A stretch of DNA of 18,690 bases. Source: an uncultured Lachnospiraceae bacterium (GTDB lineage: Bacteria > Bacillota > Clostridia > Lachnospirales > Lachnospiraceae). Below are positions 16,903-18,690 of this stretch, piece by piece. The translations under genes and the position numbers were made by a program. Position 1 is the stretch's first letter. Every line of letters starts with the position of its first letter. The stretch spans positions 1 through 18,690 of the forward strand of contig CACZOG010000279.1 of assembly GCA_902782715.1 (NCBI GenBank), given 5' to 3'. The notes beneath the pieces were generated by a model. The model was not told the origin of the DNA and searched no databases. It worked only from the letters and a program-made list of their open reading frames with translations.

Positions 16903-18187
16903 TACAAACGAAAGCCCCCATTTTGTAAAAAAGATAATGTTTTCAAAGAAAATGAAGAAGGATTACACCATTCTTTCACCAATGATGTGTCCCATTCATT
17001 TCAGACTCTTAAGACCTGTATTCCAGAGAGTCGGATACAAGGTCGACATTATGGAAAACGAAGGCCCGGATGTTATTCAGAAAGGTCTTAAATACGTACA
17101 TAACGACATCTGCTATCCCTGTTCGTTAATTACAGGACAGATGCTAGCAACAATGGAATCGGGCAAATACGATCCCAATAAGGTTGCAATGATTATCACG
17201 CAGTCTGGCGGCGGATGCAGGGATTCAAACTATATAAACCTGATGAGGAAAGCTTTTGAGAGAGCAGGTTATCCCAATGTTCCTTTTATTTCCGCAAATA
17301 CCTGGAACATGGAATATGCACCCGGAATCTTTTTATCTCCCGTAACGCTTCTTTCCGCAGCTGCGGCACTTGTTTACGGCGATGCGCTTAACCTTGTTTC
17401 AAATCAGGTAAGACCTTACGAGGTTAACAAGGGCGAAACCGACAGGCTTCTTGACGAGTGGATAGAAAAACTCGGCAAAGGATTTTCGAAAGCAAAGAAT
17501 TTCTCCGTTCATGCGATGAGAAAAACCGTGGATGAAATCTGCAGATCTTTCGCTGAAATAGAGATTAAAAAGGTTCCCAAGGTAAAAGTAGCGGTAATCG
17601 GCGAACTGTATCTTAAATATTCGGTTCCCGGAAACAATCATCTGGAAGAATTCTTAACCGAGCAGGACTGCGAATATTTTATTCCCACCGTTCTCGGATT
17701 CGGAGCTTACAAAACAAACGGCGCACTCGAAGATCTTCGCACTTACGGCGGAAAGAAATTAAAGAGAATCATCATGGAAATCGTGATGAAGTATTATTTC
17801 TTTATCGAAGATCTTTTAATCTCGGGCATTGAAAAATGGCCGCAGTTTACGCCTCCCGAGAGAGTCAACGATTTAAAGAAACGTGCCGAGGGTATTATCG
17901 ATACGGTTAACAGCATGGGCGAGGGCTGGTACCTTGCTGCAGAGATGCTTGAGCTTGCGGAGCACGGATATGAGAATATCATTTGTGTTCAGCCCTTCGG
18001 ATGCCTTCCATGCCACGTTGCGGTTAAGGGTATGCTTAACAAAGTAAGAAGGGTTAATCCCAAGATTAATTCGGTTGATATCGAATATGATCCCGGTGCT
18101 ACCAAGGTTAACCAGGAAAACAGAATAAAACTTATGCTTGCGGTTGCAAGAGAGAATCTGAACGCAGAGACAGACAAAGAACAGTAA
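16895..18187 (+). CDS. HgdB-like 2-hydroxyacyl-CoA dehydratase/benzoyl-CoA reductase family subunit; plasmalogen synthase-like
   Basis: 430 residues, starting inside the stop of the previous gene (8-base overlap ATGGCTAA) with a G-rich ribosome binding site (GAAAGGGGG, 16877-16885). It resembles the HgdB/BcrC-type dehydratase subunit. Candidate iron-sulfur ligands are MMCPIHF (C32), DICYPCSL (C73, C76), SGGGCRDSNY (C108) and QPFGCLPCHV (C370, C373). The protein probably receives electrons from the activase encoded immediately upstream and reduces a lipid or acyl-thioester substrate. In many Clostridia these two parts are one chain of about 1,400 residues; here they are separate, as in the C. 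perfringens plasmalogen operon. The assignment to plasmalogen synthesis rests on domain content and adjacency, not on a test of substrate. It is soluble, with no signal peptide. Confidence 0.82.
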   Translation: MANTNESPHFVKKIMFSKKMKKDYTILSPMMCPIHFRLLRPVFQRVGYKVDIMENEGPDVIQKGLKYVHNDICYPCSLITGQMLATMESGKYDPNKVAMIITQSGGGCRDSNYINLMRKAFERAGYPNVPFISANTWNMEYAPGIFLSPVTLLSAAAALVYGDALNLVSNQVRPYEVNKGETDRLLDEWIEKLGKGFSKAKNFSVHAMRKTVDEICRSFAEIEIKKVPKVKVAVIGELYLKYSVPGNNHLEEFLTEQDCEYFIPTVLGFGAYKTNGALEDLRTYGGKKLKRIIMEIVMKYYFFIEDLLISGIEKWPQFTPPERVNDLKKRAEGIIDTVNSMGEGWYLAAEMLELAEHGYENIICVQPFGCLPCHVAVKGMLNKVRRVNPKINSVDIEYDPGATKVNQENRIKLMLAVARENLNAETDKEQ

Positions 18188-18198
18188 AAGGTGAACAG

Positions 18199-18690
18199 AT
18201 GGCAAAGTACAACAGCTTAAGCGATGAATTGCAGAAAAGAATACGAGAAGACAGGGCCAAAGGTCTTGCCAATCCGTATGCGTTCAAAGACGAAAACGTT
18301 GTAAGAAGAGAACCCGACCATGATATCGCGAATATCTGGCGCCCCGCATTTGTGAGAGATGCGGAAAAAATCATGCACTGCCCGTATTATGTGAGATACA
18401 TGGATAAGACTCAGGTTTTCTCACTTTGCAAAAATGACGATGTGTCAAGAAGAGCAACCCATGTTCAGTTTGTTGCAAGAATTGCCAGAAACATAGGAAG
18501 CGTACTTAATCTTAACTGTGATCTGATCGAAGCAATGGCGCTTGGCCATGACATCGGACATACTCCTTTCGGACATGCCGGCGAGAGAAAATTAAGCGAG
18601 ATTCTTCATAAAGAAACCGGAAAGTATTTTAATCACAATATTCATTCGGCCAGAGTTCTGACCACAATTTTTCCTTTAAACTTAAGTTTA
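18199..18690 (+). CDS. dgt: dGTPase-like HD-domain phosphohydrolase (3' end cut by the window)
   Basis: The first 164 residues are present; the gene runs off the window without a stop. The start ATG follows AAAAGGTGA, 11 bases after the previous gene. Family motifs for deoxyguanosinetriphosphate triphosphohydrolase are clear: RPAFVRDAEKIMHCPYYVRYMDKTQVF (48-74, the variant of the usual RTPFQRDRDRI..LKHKTQVF), SRRATHVQFVARIAR (83-97, H88) and GHDIGHTPFGHAGE (116-129, with the HD pair H117/D118 plus H121 and H126). The enzyme hydrolyses dNTPs to nucleoside and triphosphate and affects nucleotide pools. In many Clostridia this gene stands before dnaG and the main sigma factor gene, so those may lie just beyond the window. 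Confidence 0.88.
   Translation, partial: MAKYNSLSDELQKRIREDRAKGLANPYAFKDENVVRREPDHDIANIWRPAFVRDAEKIMHCPYYVRYMDKTQVFSLCKNDDVSRRATHVQFVARIARNIGSVLNLNCDLIEAMALGHDIGHTPFGHAGERKLSEILHKETGKYFNHNIHSARVLTTIFPLNLSL

Overview
The window reads as a chromosomal segment of an anaerobic, low-to-moderate GC member of the Clostridia, most likely Lachnospiraceae (Butyrivibrio/Roseburia-like). This is inferred from gene content and style: a GlgC/GlgD pair, SpoVG, ammonia-dependent AsnA next to AsnS, oxygen-sensitive activase/dehydratase proteins, frequent AGA and TTA codons, and strong AGGAGG-type ribosome binding sites. All eleven recognised genes lie on the + strand and no gap between genes exceeds about 145 bases. 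I see no mobile elements, CRISPR arrays, tRNAs or rRNAs.

Left block (1-2760): glgC and glgD (ADP-glucose synthesis for glycogen, overlapping by 4 bases) and spoVG, closed by a perfect 17-bp hairpin terminator. Second block (about 2770-6941): a promoter, then pth and mfd, overlapping by 17 bases. spoVG, pth and mfd keep the relative order known from Bacillus, but glmU-prs-ctc is absent and glgC-glgD lies upstream.

Third block (6967 to the end): a good sigma-A-type promoter precedes asnS. After it come asnA, lspA, a TIM-barrel amidohydrolase, a 980-residue adenylation-carrier-reductase protein, a 997-residue tandem activase/DUF2229 protein, a 430-residue HgdB-like protein and the start of a dGTPase-like HD gene. 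Gaps of 11-30 bases or overlaps join all of these, and no internal terminator is visible, so they may be co-transcribed.

The most interesting part is 10941-18187. A stand-alone carboxylic-acid-reductase-like protein (acyl activation, phosphopantetheine arm, NAD(P)H thioester reductase) lies directly upstream of a two-gene benzoyl-CoA reductase/hydroxyacyl-CoA dehydratase-type system. The domain set of that system matches the anaerobic plasmalogen synthase pair (PlsA/PlsR) described in Clostridium perfringens. Together they suggest a lipid module that reduces acyl groups to the aldehyde level by two different chemistries. This is inference from domain content and gene order.
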